Part shown: in pieces, positions 1-8,339 of the stretch
Numbering within the stretch: position 1 is the stretch's first letter
Layout of the letters: every line of letters starts with the position of its first letter
Origin: Alphaproteobacteria bacterium
GTDB lineage: Bacteria > Pseudomonadota > Alphaproteobacteria > RS24
Assembly (NCBI GenBank): GCA_009920875.1
Contig: RFZE01000002.1
Location: 1 to 29,359, forward strand
DNA length: 29,359 nucleotides
Direction of reading: 5' to 3'
The notes under the pieces: generated by a model
What the model was told of the DNA's origin: nothing
The model's input: the letters and a program-made list of their open reading frames with translations, nothing else
Database searches by the model: none
Program-made: the position numbers and the translations under genes

Positions 1-348
1 GTCAATGTCACTTTGTGCTTTTCGGCCAATCAAGCGCTGCTGGCGGCCAAGGCCGGCGCCGCTTTCATTTCACCCTTTGTCGGACGGCTCGATGATATCG
101 GCGCTGACGGCATGGGCCTGATTGCCGATATTCGCCAGATTTATGACAATTATCCCGAGCTTGAGACCGAAATACTTGTCGCATCAGTGCGCAGTACTGA
201 GCATATGCGCGCCTCGGCATTGATCGGCGCCGATGTCGCCACTTTGCCACCCGATGTGCTGAAAAGCCTGATCAATCATCCGCTGACCGATAAGGGGCTG
301 GACGCGTTTCTCGCCGATTGGCAAAAATCCGGCCAATCCATCGCCTGA
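1..348 (+). CDS. transaldolase / fructose-6-phosphate aldolase-like protein, 3' part
   Basis: This is the C-terminal half of a small (about 215-220 residue) transaldolase-family protein; the 5' part lies before the window and reading is in frame from base 1. The family uses a Schiff-base lysine in a TIM barrel to transfer or cleave dihydroxyacetone units between sugar phosphates; that lysine lies upstream and is not visible here. What is seen is the family block beginning NVTLCFSANQALLAAKAG, followed by SPFVGRLDDIGADG and a C-terminal LVASVRSTEHMRASALIGAD segment, ending in the usual helical tail. The TGA stop overlaps the ATG of xerC (ATGA), so the two are probably translationally coupled. 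Whether it is a true transaldolase or a fructose-6-phosphate aldolase cannot be decided from the C-terminus. Confidence 0.88.
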   Translation, partial: VNVTLCFSANQALLAAKAGAAFISPFVGRLDDIGADGMGLIADIRQIYDNYPELETEILVASVRSTEHMRASALIGADVATLPPDVLKSLINHPLTDKGLDAFLADWQKSGQSIA

Positions 349-1283
349 TGGGCAAAGCCGACAAGCGCGGCACACAAGACGCGACGCATTTGCTGCGCGA
401 CTGGCACAGCGTGCTGCACGACCAATTGCGTTTGAGCGCGCATACGGTCAATGCCTATGTGAAAGATGTGGAAGGCTTTTTGGCTTTTCTTGAAAGCCAT
501 TTCGGCCACACCCCGCAAGCGGCTGACTTTGCCGATTTACATATGCGCGATCTGCGTGCCTTTATGGCGGCGCGGCGCGCGCAAGGGGTTTCCGCCCGTT
601 CGCTCAATCGTGCCTTATCGGCCTTGCGCCGTTTTACCGCTTATTTGAAAGAATGCGACCTGCCGGTCTCCAATGCGTTTGACACCATGCAGGCGCAAAA
701 AACCCCGGCCAACCTGCCACGCGCCGTGGCATCGCAAGATGTGTTGCAACTCATCGCCTGTGCGCTGGACGGCCCGAAAGACAAATGGCTGGGCTTGCGC
801 GACAGCGCCTTGCTGACGCTTTTATACGGCACGGGCTTGCGCATATCCGAAGCGCTTAGCATTACGCGCCACGATATTGAAACGGCGCATGACATGTTGC
901 GGGTGACCGGCAAGGGCGGCAAGCAACGCGATGTGCCGCTTTTGCCGCTGGTCACGCAAGCGCTTGATGATTATCTTGCCGCGCAGCCTTTCGGCTTGCG
1001 CCGCGAAGACAAAATATTCCGCGGGCAGCGTGGCGGGGTGATGACGCCGCGCCAAGCGCAAGCTCTGGTGAGCCGCTTGCGCCGCGCGACCGGGCTTGAT
1101 GACAGCGTGACGCCGCATGCTTTGCGCCACAGTTTTGCCAGCCATTTGCTGGCCGGAGGTGGCGATTTGCGCACCATTCAAGAATTGCTCGGCCATGCCA
1201 GCCTCAGTTCGACACAAATTTATACCAAAATAGATGAGACCGCCCTATTGGCGGTTTATGACCGCGCCCATAAGCGCCGCTAG
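348..1283 (+). CDS. xerC: tyrosine recombinase XerC
   Basis: Site-specific tyrosine recombinase of about 311 residues, the usual XerC/XerD size; with its partner it resolves chromosome dimers at the dif site near the terminus. An N-terminal SAM-like DNA-binding domain (about residues 12-105) precedes the catalytic domain. Catalytic residues are all visible: Arg165 in TGLRISEAL, Lys189 in TGKGGKQR, His257 and Arg260 in HALRHSF, His283 in LGHASL, and the nucleophile Tyr292 in QIYTKI. I chose the ATG that overlaps the upstream stop; an in-frame TTG 30 bases upstream would extend into the aldolase gene and is less likely. XerC is favoured over XerD because it lies beside a transaldolase gene and close to lpd/sucB, as I recall from other alphaproteobacteria, but the two paralogues are hard to separate by eye. 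Confidence 0.93.
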   Translation: MGKADKRGTQDATHLLRDWHSVLHDQLRLSAHTVNAYVKDVEGFLAFLESHFGHTPQAADFADLHMRDLRAFMAARRAQGVSARSLNRALSALRRFTAYLKECDLPVSNAFDTMQAQKTPANLPRAVASQDVLQLIACALDGPKDKWLGLRDSALLTLLYGTGLRISEALSITRHDIETAHDMLRVTGKGGKQRDVPLLPLVTQALDDYLAAQPFGLRREDKIFRGQRGGVMTPRQAQALVSRLRRATGLDDSVTPHALRHSFASHLLAGGGDLRTIQELLGHASLSSTQIYTKIDETALLAVYDRAHKRR

Positions 1284-1297
1284 TTTATTTTTTTTGA

Positions 1298-1336
1298 CGG
1301 CGCAAAACCAATGCGATTGCATGACGCCGGGTTTTT
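1298..1336 (+). terminator. possible weak terminator after xerC
   Basis: A CGGCG/CGCCG stem (1298-1302 with 1325-1329) encloses a smaller ATGC/GCAT hairpin (1311-1314 with 1319-1322) and is followed by GG and five T residues. The long composite loop makes it weaker than a textbook intrinsic terminator. It sits in the 97-base gap between xerC and the DUF4170 gene. Confidence 0.35.
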
Positions 1337-1380
1337 GTGTTATGGCAGAAATGTTGACCTATTAAGACAGGGTGCCTCCC

Positions 1381-1626
1381 ATGACCCAGACAGCAGAAAT
1401 CGTCGACACGCAAGAAGGGCAGCAATTATTGCACTTGGTGTTTGGCGGCGAATTGACCCATGTAAATGACATTCGCTTTCGCGATTTGGACAAGCTCGAC
1501 ATTGTCGGCATTTATCCCGATTATGAAAGCGCCCATTGTGCTTGGCGCGCGGCTGCGCAACGCACAGTGGACAGCGCAGTGACGCGCTATTTCATTGTTC
1601 ATTTGCACAAATTAATGCGGCCTTAG
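1381..1626 (+). CDS. DUF4170 family protein
   Basis: Small protein of 81 residues from the ATG at 1381; an in-frame GTG at 1372 would add three residues. The ATG is chosen because an AGACAGGG stretch lies about 9 bases upstream. The sequence resembles the alphaproteobacterial DUF4170 family: a LHLVFGGELTHVNDIRF start, a central DKLDIVGIYPDYESAHCAWR segment, and the ending AVTRYFIVHLHKLMRP. No signal peptide, membrane segment or catalytic motif is apparent. The function of the family is unknown to me. The gene runs toward lpd on the other strand with only three bases between the stops and no room for a terminator. Confidence 0.8.
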   Translation: MTQTAEIVDTQEGQQLLHLVFGGELTHVNDIRFRDLDKLDIVGIYPDYESAHCAWRAAAQRTVDSAVTRYFIVHLHKLMRP

Positions 1627-1629
1627 CGC

Positions 1630-3042
1630 CTACATATGCAAAGCGCGTTTGTCGACATCAAGCGCCGCCTCTTTGACCGCCTCGGTAAGCGTCGGATGGG
1701 CATGGCAGGTGCGCGCAATATCTTCGGCGCTGGCTGAGAACTCCATAGCAAGCGCCGCTTCAGCAATCATGTCACCGGCTTGCGCGCCCAAAATATGCAC
1801 GCCCAAAACCTTATCGCTTTTGGCATCGGCAAGAATTTTCACAAAGCCGTCCGTTGTGCCATTGACTTTGGCGCGACCATTGGCGGTGAATGGAAATTTG
1901 CCCGTATTATATTCAATACCGGCCTCTTTGAGCTCTTCTTCGGTGCGCCCGACCCAGGCCACTTCCGGCGCCGTATAGACGACGGAAGGAATGACATCAT
2001 AATTGACATGGGCCGGTTTGCCGGCCAAATGCTCGGCCAAAGCAACCCCTTCATCTTCCGCCTTATGCGCCAACATCGGCCCGGCAATAACGTCACCAAT
2101 GGCATAAATGCCGTCAATATTGGTTTTGAAATGCGCATTGGTTTCAACGCGGCCCGCGCTGTCCAGCGCCACCCCGACCGCTTCCAAGCCAAGCCCTTGC
2201 GTATGCGGGCGGCGACCGATGGCGACCAAAGCGCGGTCGGCGGTCAGGCTTTCTTCTTCGCCCTCGCCCGAAGCCGGTGCCAAGCTCAGCTTGACGGAAT
2301 TCTTCAACGCTTTGGCGGCGGTGACTTTTTTACCGAGCATGAATTTAATACCCTGTTTTTTCAAAACCCGTTGGAAGTTTTTCGCCATATCGGCATCCAT
2401 GCCCGGTGTGATGCGGTCGAGAAATTCAATCACCGTCACTTCCGCGCCCAGCCTTTTCCATACCGAGCCCAATTCCAAACCGATAATACCGGCCCCGATA
2501 ATCGCCAAATGCTTGGGCACTTTGTCAAAAGACAAGGCGCCGGTTGACGAAACAATGCGCTCTTCATCTGTCTCAATGCCCGGCAAAGGCGTAACCTCTG
2601 AGCCGGTGGCAATGACAATATGTTTGGCCGATAATTGCCGCATGCCGCCGGCCAGCAAAGTGACATCAAGCGCACCGGGTGCGGTCAGCTTGGCCGCGCC
2701 CTCAATTTCTTCGACATTATTTTTCTTCAGCAAATAGCGCACGCCATCCGTATTGCCGGTAATGCCTTGCGCCTTATAGGCCATCATTTTTTCGAGATCC
2801 AATTTCACCGCGCCGAAATCAATGCCCATATCGGCCGCATGCGCCGCTTCGGCATAGACTTCAGACGCGTGCAAAAGCGCTTTTGACGGAATGCAACCGA
2901 CATTCAAACACGTGCCGCCGGGTGCGCCGCGCTTGTCAATGCATGCCACTTTCATGCCCAATTGGGCGGCGCGCAAAGCGCAGACATAGCCGCCGGGACC
3001 GGCCCCGATAACCACAATATCGAAATTATTCTCGTCGCTCAT
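1630..3042 (-). CDS. lpd: dihydrolipoyl dehydrogenase (E3)
   Basis: E3 component of 2-oxo acid dehydrogenase complexes; oxidises the dihydrolipoyl arm of E2 and passes electrons through FAD to NAD+. Length 470, normal for the family. Seen: the FAD-binding VIGAGPGGYVCALRAAQLG near the start, the redox-active disulfide Cys45/Cys50 in GGTCLNVGCIPSK, a second dinucleotide-binding loop AIIGAGIIGLELGSVW, the second FAD motif GIYAIGDVI, and the C-terminal HAHPTLTEA carrying the catalytic His-Glu pair of the partner subunit. An AAGAGG site lies upstream of the ATG. It is the last gene of sucA-sucB-lpd, only 19 bases after sucB, so it most likely serves 2-oxoglutarate dehydrogenase, though E3 is often shared with pyruvate dehydrogenase. 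Confidence 0.97.
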   Translation of the reverse strand: MSDENNFDIVVIGAGPGGYVCALRAAQLGMKVACIDKRGAPGGTCLNVGCIPSKALLHASEVYAEAAHAADMGIDFGAVKLDLEKMMAYKAQGITGNTDGVRYLLKKNNVEEIEGAAKLTAPGALDVTLLAGGMRQLSAKHIVIATGSEVTPLPGIETDEERIVSSTGALSFDKVPKHLAIIGAGIIGLELGSVWKRLGAEVTVIEFLDRITPGMDADMAKNFQRVLKKQGIKFMLGKKVTAAKALKNSVKLSLAPASGEGEEESLTADRALVAIGRRPHTQGLGLEAVGVALDSAGRVETNAHFKTNIDGIYAIGDVIAGPMLAHKAEDEGVALAEHLAGKPAHVNYDVIPSVVYTAPEVAWVGRTEEELKEAGIEYNTGKFPFTANGRAKVNGTTDGFVKILADAKSDKVLGVHILGAQAGDMIAEAALAMEFSASAEDIARTCHAHPTLTEAVKEAALDVDKRALHM

Positions 3043-3061
3043 TTTTTCCTCTTAATCGGCA

Positions 3062-4357
3062 CTAAATATTCAGCAAAAGGCGCTCAGGGTCTTCCAAAGA
3101 CTCTTTCACGCGCACCAAAAACGTCACCGCCTCTTTGCCGTCAACAATGCGGTGGTCATAAGACAGCGCCAAATACATCATTGGGCGCACAACAATCTGA
3201 CCGTCAATTACAACCGGACGCTCTTGGATTTTATGCATGCCCAAAATGCCCGATTGCGGCATGTTCAATATGGGCGTGCTCATCAAAGAGCCATAGACGC
3301 CGCCATTGGACATGGTGAATGTGCCGCCTTGCAAATCATCAATGGCCAATTTGCCGTCGCGCGCCTTGCGGCCCATTTCGGCAACCGCCAATTCAATATC
3401 GGCCAACCCCATATTCTGCACATCGCGAATGACCGGCACCACCAGCCCTTTTTCCGTGCCTACGGCAATGCCCATATTGACGTAGTTTTTATAGATGATT
3501 TCATCTTCCGTCACTTCCGCATTAATGGCGGGAATTTCAGATAATGCGGTGACACAGGCGCGGGCGAAAAAACCCATAAAGCCCAGCCGCGCACCGTATT
3601 TTTGTTCGAACAAATCCTTATATTCGCGCCGCACATCCATCAGCGCGCCCATATCGACCTCATTGAAAGTGGTCAATTGCGCCGCCGTGTTTTGGCTTTC
3701 TTTCAGCCGTGCCGCAATGGTTTTTCTGAGCCGCGTCATTTTCACCCGCTCTTCGCGCGCGCCTTGCCCGCCCGCCGGTGCAGCCGCGGCAGAAGGCGCA
3801 GCCGCGGCAGGAGGCGCAGGGCTTGCCGGCGCGGTCTGCCCACCGCCGGCCGCTTTCAACGCATCTTCCTTGGTCAAACGGCCATCTTTGCCGGTGCCGG
3901 TAATCTGCGCCGGGTCAAGCCCATGCTCTTCCACCACGCGGCGCGCGGCCGGTGATAAAGCGCTGGTATCAATTTGCTTATCCGGCGGCGCCATTTGTGT
4001 CGGTGCTGCCGGAGACGGGGTCGCCTCTTGCGGCGTTTCGGCTTCAGAGGCTGTTTCAGCCTGTGGCGTTTCGGCTGGCGCGGCGGCGGCTTCAGATGCA
4101 GCCGGTGCCGCCGTTCCGGCGCCCTCCCCGATAGAGCCCAAAAGCGCACCGACCTCAACCGTTTCGCCTTCATTAACGACAACTTCGGCCAGCACACCGG
4201 CGCTTTGCGCCGGCACTTCAATGGTCACCTTATCGGTTTCCAATTCGCATAGCGGCTCATCCATGGCGACCGCATCGCCCGGCTTTTTATACCATTGCGC
4301 AATTGTCGCTTCGGTCACCGACTCACCCAATGTAGGTACGCGAATTTCACTGGCCAT
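3062..4357 (-). CDS. sucB: 2-oxoglutarate dehydrogenase E2, dihydrolipoyl succinyltransferase
   Basis: E2 core of the 2-oxoglutarate dehydrogenase complex; transfers the succinyl group from lipoate to CoA. 431 residues. Domains in order: one lipoyl domain (about 1-78) with the lipoylated Lys43 in ELETDKVTIEV; an Ala/Pro/Glu linker (about 80-125); a peripheral E3/E1-binding domain (SPAARRVVEEHGLDPAQITG, about 136-175); a second Ala/Pro linker; and the catalytic domain starting near VKMTRLRKTIAARL and ending with the active-site SYDHRIVDGKEAV. A GGAG site sits seven bases before the ATG. It follows sucA by 18 bases and precedes lpd by 19 bases. The second linker contains a near-perfect 18-base duplication. 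Confidence 0.97.
   Translation of the reverse strand: MASEIRVPTLGESVTEATIAQWYKKPGDAVAMDEPLCELETDKVTIEVPAQSAGVLAEVVVNEGETVEVGALLGSIGEGAGTAAPAASEAAAAPAETPQAETASEAETPQEATPSPAAPTQMAPPDKQIDTSALSPAARRVVEEHGLDPAQITGTGKDGRLTKEDALKAAGGGQTAPASPAPPAAAAPSAAAAPAGGQGAREERVKMTRLRKTIAARLKESQNTAAQLTTFNEVDMGALMDVRREYKDLFEQKYGARLGFMGFFARACVTALSEIPAINAEVTEDEIIYKNYVNMGIAVGTEKGLVVPVIRDVQNMGLADIELAVAEMGRKARDGKLAIDDLQGGTFTMSNGGVYGSLMSTPILNMPQSGILGMHKIQERPVVIDGQIVVRPMMYLALSYDHRIVDGKEAVTFLVRVKESLEDPERLLLNI
3780..3815. repeat. 18-base tandem duplication in the sucB linker
   Basis: Two adjacent 18-base units starting at 3780 and 3798 differ at one position and encode part of the Ala/Pro-rich linker between the E3-binding and catalytic domains. 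In-frame, so it only changes linker length. Confidence 0.75.
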
Positions 4358-4375
4358 TCTGTTTCTCCATTTCGC

Positions 4376-7300
4376 CTATCTGTCGATAGGGTCAATCAAT
4401 GCCGCGTTCAACAACGCTTCTCTTTGTTCCAAATGGCGGCTCATCAAACCGCTCGCTGTCGAGGCCGAGGCGCGCCGCCCCGCATAGCTGACACGTTTAT
4501 GCTTGGCGCCCAAAGTGGTCAACACATCTTCCAATTCCGGCTCGATAAAGCTCCATGCCCCCATATTGCGCGGCTCTTCTTGGCACCAGACCATTTCGGC
4601 ATGTGCCATCGGCTCCAATTCGGCCAATAAGGGCCCATGCGGCACCGGATAAAGCTGCTCGAGGCGCATCAAATAAACATCGTCAATATTTTCCGCTTGG
4701 CATTTTTCCAATAAGTCGAAATAAACCTTGCCCGAGCACAAGACCACGCGGCGAATATCCTTGGCCGCTTTCAATGCGCTGCCCCCATCCGCCAAATCGG
4801 CATCGGGCATGCGCGCATCGCGGCCATCCCATAAGACGCGGTGGAAGGACGAACCGCTCGTCATATCGCTAAGATTGGAAACGCATTTTTTGTGCCGCAG
4901 CAGCGATTTCGGCGTCATTAAAATAAGCGGTTTTCTGAAATTGCGCTTCACTTGGCGGCGCAAAATATGGAAATAGCTGGCCGGTGTGGTGCAATTGGCG
5001 ACTTGCATATTTTCTTCGGCGCACATTTGCAAATAACGCTCGAGCCGTGCCGAACTGTGTTCCGGCCCCTGCCCCTCATAACCATGCGGCAATAACATGA
5101 CCAGGCCTGACATGCGCAGCCATTTATTTTCACCCGATGAAATAAATTGGTCGACCACAACTTGCGCGCCATTGGCAAAATCACCGAATTGCGCTTCCCA
5201 TAAAACCAGCGTATTGGGCTCGGCCAGCGAATAGCCATATTCAAAACCGAGCACGGCATTTTCCGACAGCATGGAATTAATCACTTCAAACAAAGCTTGC
5301 TCATCGCGAATATATTTCAGCGGCTTGAAGCGGCGTTCGGTTTCTTGGTCAATCCAAGATGAATGGCGCTGCGAAAACGTGCCGCGCTCGCTATCTTGGC
5401 CGGCCAAACGCACCGGATGGCCTTCCAATAAAAGAGAACCGAAAGCCAGCGCTTCAGCCGTCGCCCAGTCAAAACCGGTGCCGCTTTCAAACATTTGGTC
5501 TTTGGCCTTTAATTGCCGCGTCAGCGCGCGGTGCAAATTAAAACCGTCCGGCACGCGCGTCAGCCCGGCCCCGACTTCTCTTAGCAAGCTTTCCTCAACG
5601 CCGGTATCGCCGCGCACAAATTCGGCGCTTTTTCGCTGCAAGCCCGACCATTTACCGTCCAACCAATCAGCCTTATTGGGTTTGAAACTATTGGCCGCTT
5701 CAATCGCCTCATCAAGCTGCGCGCGATAAACGGCCTTGGCCGAGGCGAAGGCTTCCTCGCTCAACAGGCCTTCATCAACCAAGCGGCGCCCATATTTCTG
5801 CACCACGGAGTCATGCGCTTTGATTTTTTTATACATGGTCGGCTGGGTAAAGGCCGGTTCATCGCCCTCATTATGACCATGACGGCGATAGCAGAACATA
5901 TCAATGACAACGGGCTTTAAGAATTTTTGCCGAAACTCGGTTGCCACTTTGGCGGCAAACACCACCGCTTCAGGATCATCGCCATTGACGTGAAAAATCG
6001 GCGCTTCGACCATTTTCGCCACATCCGACGGATAGGGCGAGGAGCGTGAAAAGCGGGGATTGGTGGTAAAGCCGATTTGATTATTGACGATAAAGTGAAT
6101 GGAGCCGCCCGATTTATGACCGATAAGGCCGGACAGACCGAGACATTCAGCCACCACTCCTTGACCGGCAAAAGCCGCATCACCGTGCAGCAAAAGTGGT
6201 ATCACCGTGCCACGATCAGCCATGGCGCGCGGGTGTTCTTTATATTGGTCTTGCTTGGCGCGCGCTTTGCCGAGCACCACCGGATCGACCGCTTCCAAAT
6301 GCGACGGGTTTGGCGATAAGGATAAATGCACCTTATTGCCGTCAAATTCGCGGTCTGATGAGGCGCCGAGGTGATATTTCACATCACCCGAACCCTCAAT
6401 ATCTTCCGGATTGACCGAGCCGCCCTTAAATTCGTGGAACAAAGCCTCAAACGGTTTGCCCATCACATTGGTCAGCACATTCAATCGGCCACGATGCGGC
6501 ATGCCGAGCACCACTTCTTTGACACCGAGATTGCCGCCGCGCTTAATGACTTGCTCCAATGCCGGTATGAGAGCTTCGCCACCATCCAGGCCAAAACGCT
6601 TCGTGCCGGTATATTTGACATCGATAAATTGCTCGAGCCCTTCTGCTTCAACCAGTTTTTGGAAAATCGCCAGCTTGCCCATATCGGTAAAAGCCACTTC
6701 CTTATCGGGCCCTTCAATGCGCTCTTGCAGCCAGGCTTTTTCTTCCGGGTCGGAAATATGCATGAACTCCAGTGCCACTGTGCCGCAATAAGTGCGGTGC
6801 AGAATATCCAGCATTTCGCGAATGGTGGCACTTTCAAGCCCGAGCACATAATCGATGAAAATCGGCCGGTCATAATCGGCTTCGGTGAACCCATAGGAGG
6901 TCGGATCAAGTTCAGGATGCGTGCCCGGCGGTTCAATACCCAGCGGGTCGAGATTGGCCGCCAAATGGCCGCGATAACGATAGGCGCGGATCATCATAAT
7001 GGCGCGAATACTGTCCAAAGTAGCGGCGCGCACCGCTTCAACATCTTGCCCTTCAAGGCGGGTTTCAATTTTGCCGGCCAAGGCCTGCGGCGCCGGTAAA
7101 TCGCCTAATTCCGTGGCCGGCCAATTGCCGTCCATGGCGGCCGTCAAATCACCATTGATTTTCGGTGGCCAATCATCGCGCTGCCAGCTTGGCCGATGCG
7201 GTGCAACGCCATCATCAAGCGCGGCAAAATAGCTTTTCCAACCGACATCCAAACTGGCATCACCGGCTTTATAGCGCGCATATTGCTGCTCAAGATAAAG

Positions 7301-7384
7301 CGCATTGGCCCCGTCAAAGTGAGACTGGGAGGGATCTGAGATATTATTGGCTGGCGAATTCTTATCCGACATTTGCCTATCCAT
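4376..7384 (-). CDS. sucA: 2-oxoglutarate dehydrogenase E1 component
   Basis: Thiamine diphosphate-dependent E1 subunit; decarboxylates 2-oxoglutarate and succinylates the lipoyl arm of SucB. 1002 residues, normal length. Seen: an N-terminal E2-interacting segment (GANALYLEQQYARYKAGDASL), the EGLEQFIDVKYTGTKRFGL region with GMPHRGRLNVL, the ThDP/Mg block GDAAFAGQGVVAE followed by FIVNNQIGFTTNPR, the transketolase-like pyrimidine domain (EYGYSLAEPNTLVLWEAQFG) and the C-terminal WCQEEPRNMGAWSF. Start: the ATG at 7384 has GAGAGG six bases upstream; an internal ATG at 7372 has no such site. The ribosome-binding site falls in a small hairpin. Lies 79 bases downstream of sucD. Confidence 0.97.
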   Translation of the reverse strand: MDRQMSDKNSPANNISDPSQSHFDGANALYLEQQYARYKAGDASLDVGWKSYFAALDDGVAPHRPSWQRDDWPPKINGDLTAAMDGNWPATELGDLPAPQALAGKIETRLEGQDVEAVRAATLDSIRAIMMIRAYRYRGHLAANLDPLGIEPPGTHPELDPTSYGFTEADYDRPIFIDYVLGLESATIREMLDILHRTYCGTVALEFMHISDPEEKAWLQERIEGPDKEVAFTDMGKLAIFQKLVEAEGLEQFIDVKYTGTKRFGLDGGEALIPALEQVIKRGGNLGVKEVVLGMPHRGRLNVLTNVMGKPFEALFHEFKGGSVNPEDIEGSGDVKYHLGASSDREFDGNKVHLSLSPNPSHLEAVDPVVLGKARAKQDQYKEHPRAMADRGTVIPLLLHGDAAFAGQGVVAECLGLSGLIGHKSGGSIHFIVNNQIGFTTNPRFSRSSPYPSDVAKMVEAPIFHVNGDDPEAVVFAAKVATEFRQKFLKPVVIDMFCYRRHGHNEGDEPAFTQPTMYKKIKAHDSVVQKYGRRLVDEGLLSEEAFASAKAVYRAQLDEAIEAANSFKPNKADWLDGKWSGLQRKSAEFVRGDTGVEESLLREVGAGLTRVPDGFNLHRALTRQLKAKDQMFESGTGFDWATAEALAFGSLLLEGHPVRLAGQDSERGTFSQRHSSWIDQETERRFKPLKYIRDEQALFEVINSMLSENAVLGFEYGYSLAEPNTLVLWEAQFGDFANGAQVVVDQFISSGENKWLRMSGLVMLLPHGYEGQGPEHSSARLERYLQMCAEENMQVANCTTPASYFHILRRQVKRNFRKPLILMTPKSLLRHKKCVSNLSDMTSGSSFHRVLWDGRDARMPDADLADGGSALKAAKDIRRVVLCSGKVYFDLLEKCQAENIDDVYLMRLEQLYPVPHGPLLAELEPMAHAEMVWCQEEPRNMGAWSFIEPELEDVLTTLGAKHKRVSYAGRRASASTASGLMSRHLEQREALLNAALIDPIDR

Positions 7385-7387
7385 TTA

Positions 7388-7403
7388 AGGCCTCTCGCGG
7401 CCT
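7388..7403 (-). promoter_or_regulatory. hairpin over the sucA ribosome-binding site
   Basis: Read on the minus strand, AGGCC and GGCCT form a perfect 5-base stem around a GCGAGA loop. The GAGAGG Shine-Dalgarno (7391-7396) lies partly in the loop and partly in the 3' arm, three bases from the ATG. It could slow initiation, but a 5-base stem arises by chance often enough for caution. Confidence 0.35.
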
Positions 7404-7463
7404 GAAAAAATATTAAACGCTTTGGCCGCCAAGAGCAATGATAAGCGGCACGGAGCCCGGCAT

Positions 7464-8339
7464 TTAGCCCTTCAAAACCTCAACCAAAGTGGTACCCAAA
7501 GAGGCGGGCGATGGTGAGACGGTAATGCCGGCGGTGCGCATGACCTCCATTTTATCATCAGCCCCCCCTTTGCCGCCGGCAATAATCGCACCGGCATGGC
7601 CCATGCGGCGTCCCGCAGGCGCCGTGACACCGGCAATAAAGCCGACCATGGGTTTTTTCACTTTCGAGGCTTTTAGAAATTCGGCCGCTTCTTCTTCCGC
7701 CGACCCGCCAATTTCACCAATCATGATAATGCTTTCGGTTTCATCGTCACCGAGGAACAAATCCAAACAATCGATAAAATTCGTGCCATTGACGGGATCG
7801 CCGCCAATGCCGATACAGGTCGACTGACCGAGGCCGGCGGCTGTCGTTTGCGCCACCGCTTCATAAGTCAGCGTGCCCGAGCGCGAAACAATGCCGACCG
7901 AACCACGGCGATGAATATGACCCGGCATAATGCCGATTTTGCACTCATCCGGCGTAATGACACCCGGGCAATTGGGTCCGACCAAGCGTGTATTGGAGCC
8001 TTGCAAAGCGCGTTTGACCTTGACCATGTCGGTGACCGGTATGCCTTCGGTAATGCATACGGCCAGTTCAATACCGGCTTCAATGGCTTCCAAAATGGCA
8101 TCGCCGGCAAAAGGCGGCGGCACATAAATGGCTGAGGCCGTGGCGCCGGTTTTGTCAACCGCTTCCGCCACCGTATCAAAAACCGGCAAATCCAAATGCG
8201 TAGAACCGCCACGTCCCGGGGTCACGCCGCCGACCATTTTTGTGCCATAAGCAATGGCTTGCTCGGAATGGAATGTGCCTTGTGAGCCGGTAAAACCCTG
8301 ACAAATAACTTTTGTGTCCTTATTGACCAATACCGACAT
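7464..8339 (-). CDS. sucD: succinyl-CoA synthetase (ADP-forming) alpha subunit
   Basis: Alpha subunit of succinyl-CoA synthetase; binds CoA and carries the phosphohistidine used in substrate-level phosphorylation. 291 residues, standard. Seen: the N-terminal Rossmann fold with the CoA-binding QGFTGSQGTFH, the GGVTPGRGGSTHL loop, PNCPGVI, GIVSRSGTLTYE, and the active-site His248 in RRMGHAGAIIAGGKGGA. The ATG shares one base with the sucC stop (TAATG), which suggests translational coupling for a 1:1 alpha:beta ratio. Confidence 0.97.
   Translation of the reverse strand: MSVLVNKDTKVICQGFTGSQGTFHSEQAIAYGTKMVGGVTPGRGGSTHLDLPVFDTVAEAVDKTGATASAIYVPPPFAGDAILEAIEAGIELAVCITEGIPVTDMVKVKRALQGSNTRLVGPNCPGVITPDECKIGIMPGHIHRRGSVGIVSRSGTLTYEAVAQTTAAGLGQSTCIGIGGDPVNGTNFIDCLDLFLGDDETESIIMIGEIGGSAEEEAAEFLKASKVKKPMVGFIAGVTAPAGRRMGHAGAIIAGGKGGADDKMEVMRTAGITVSPSPASLGTTLVEVLKG

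Noticed and set aside
1350..1370. TTGACC as a -35 for the DUF4170 gene
   Set aside because: It lies too close to the start codon to leave room for a -10 and transcription start.
3495..4487. A 330-codon plus-strand open frame rich in Ala/Ser
   Set aside because: Shadow of the sucB linker and catalytic domain; low-complexity translation without recognisable motifs.
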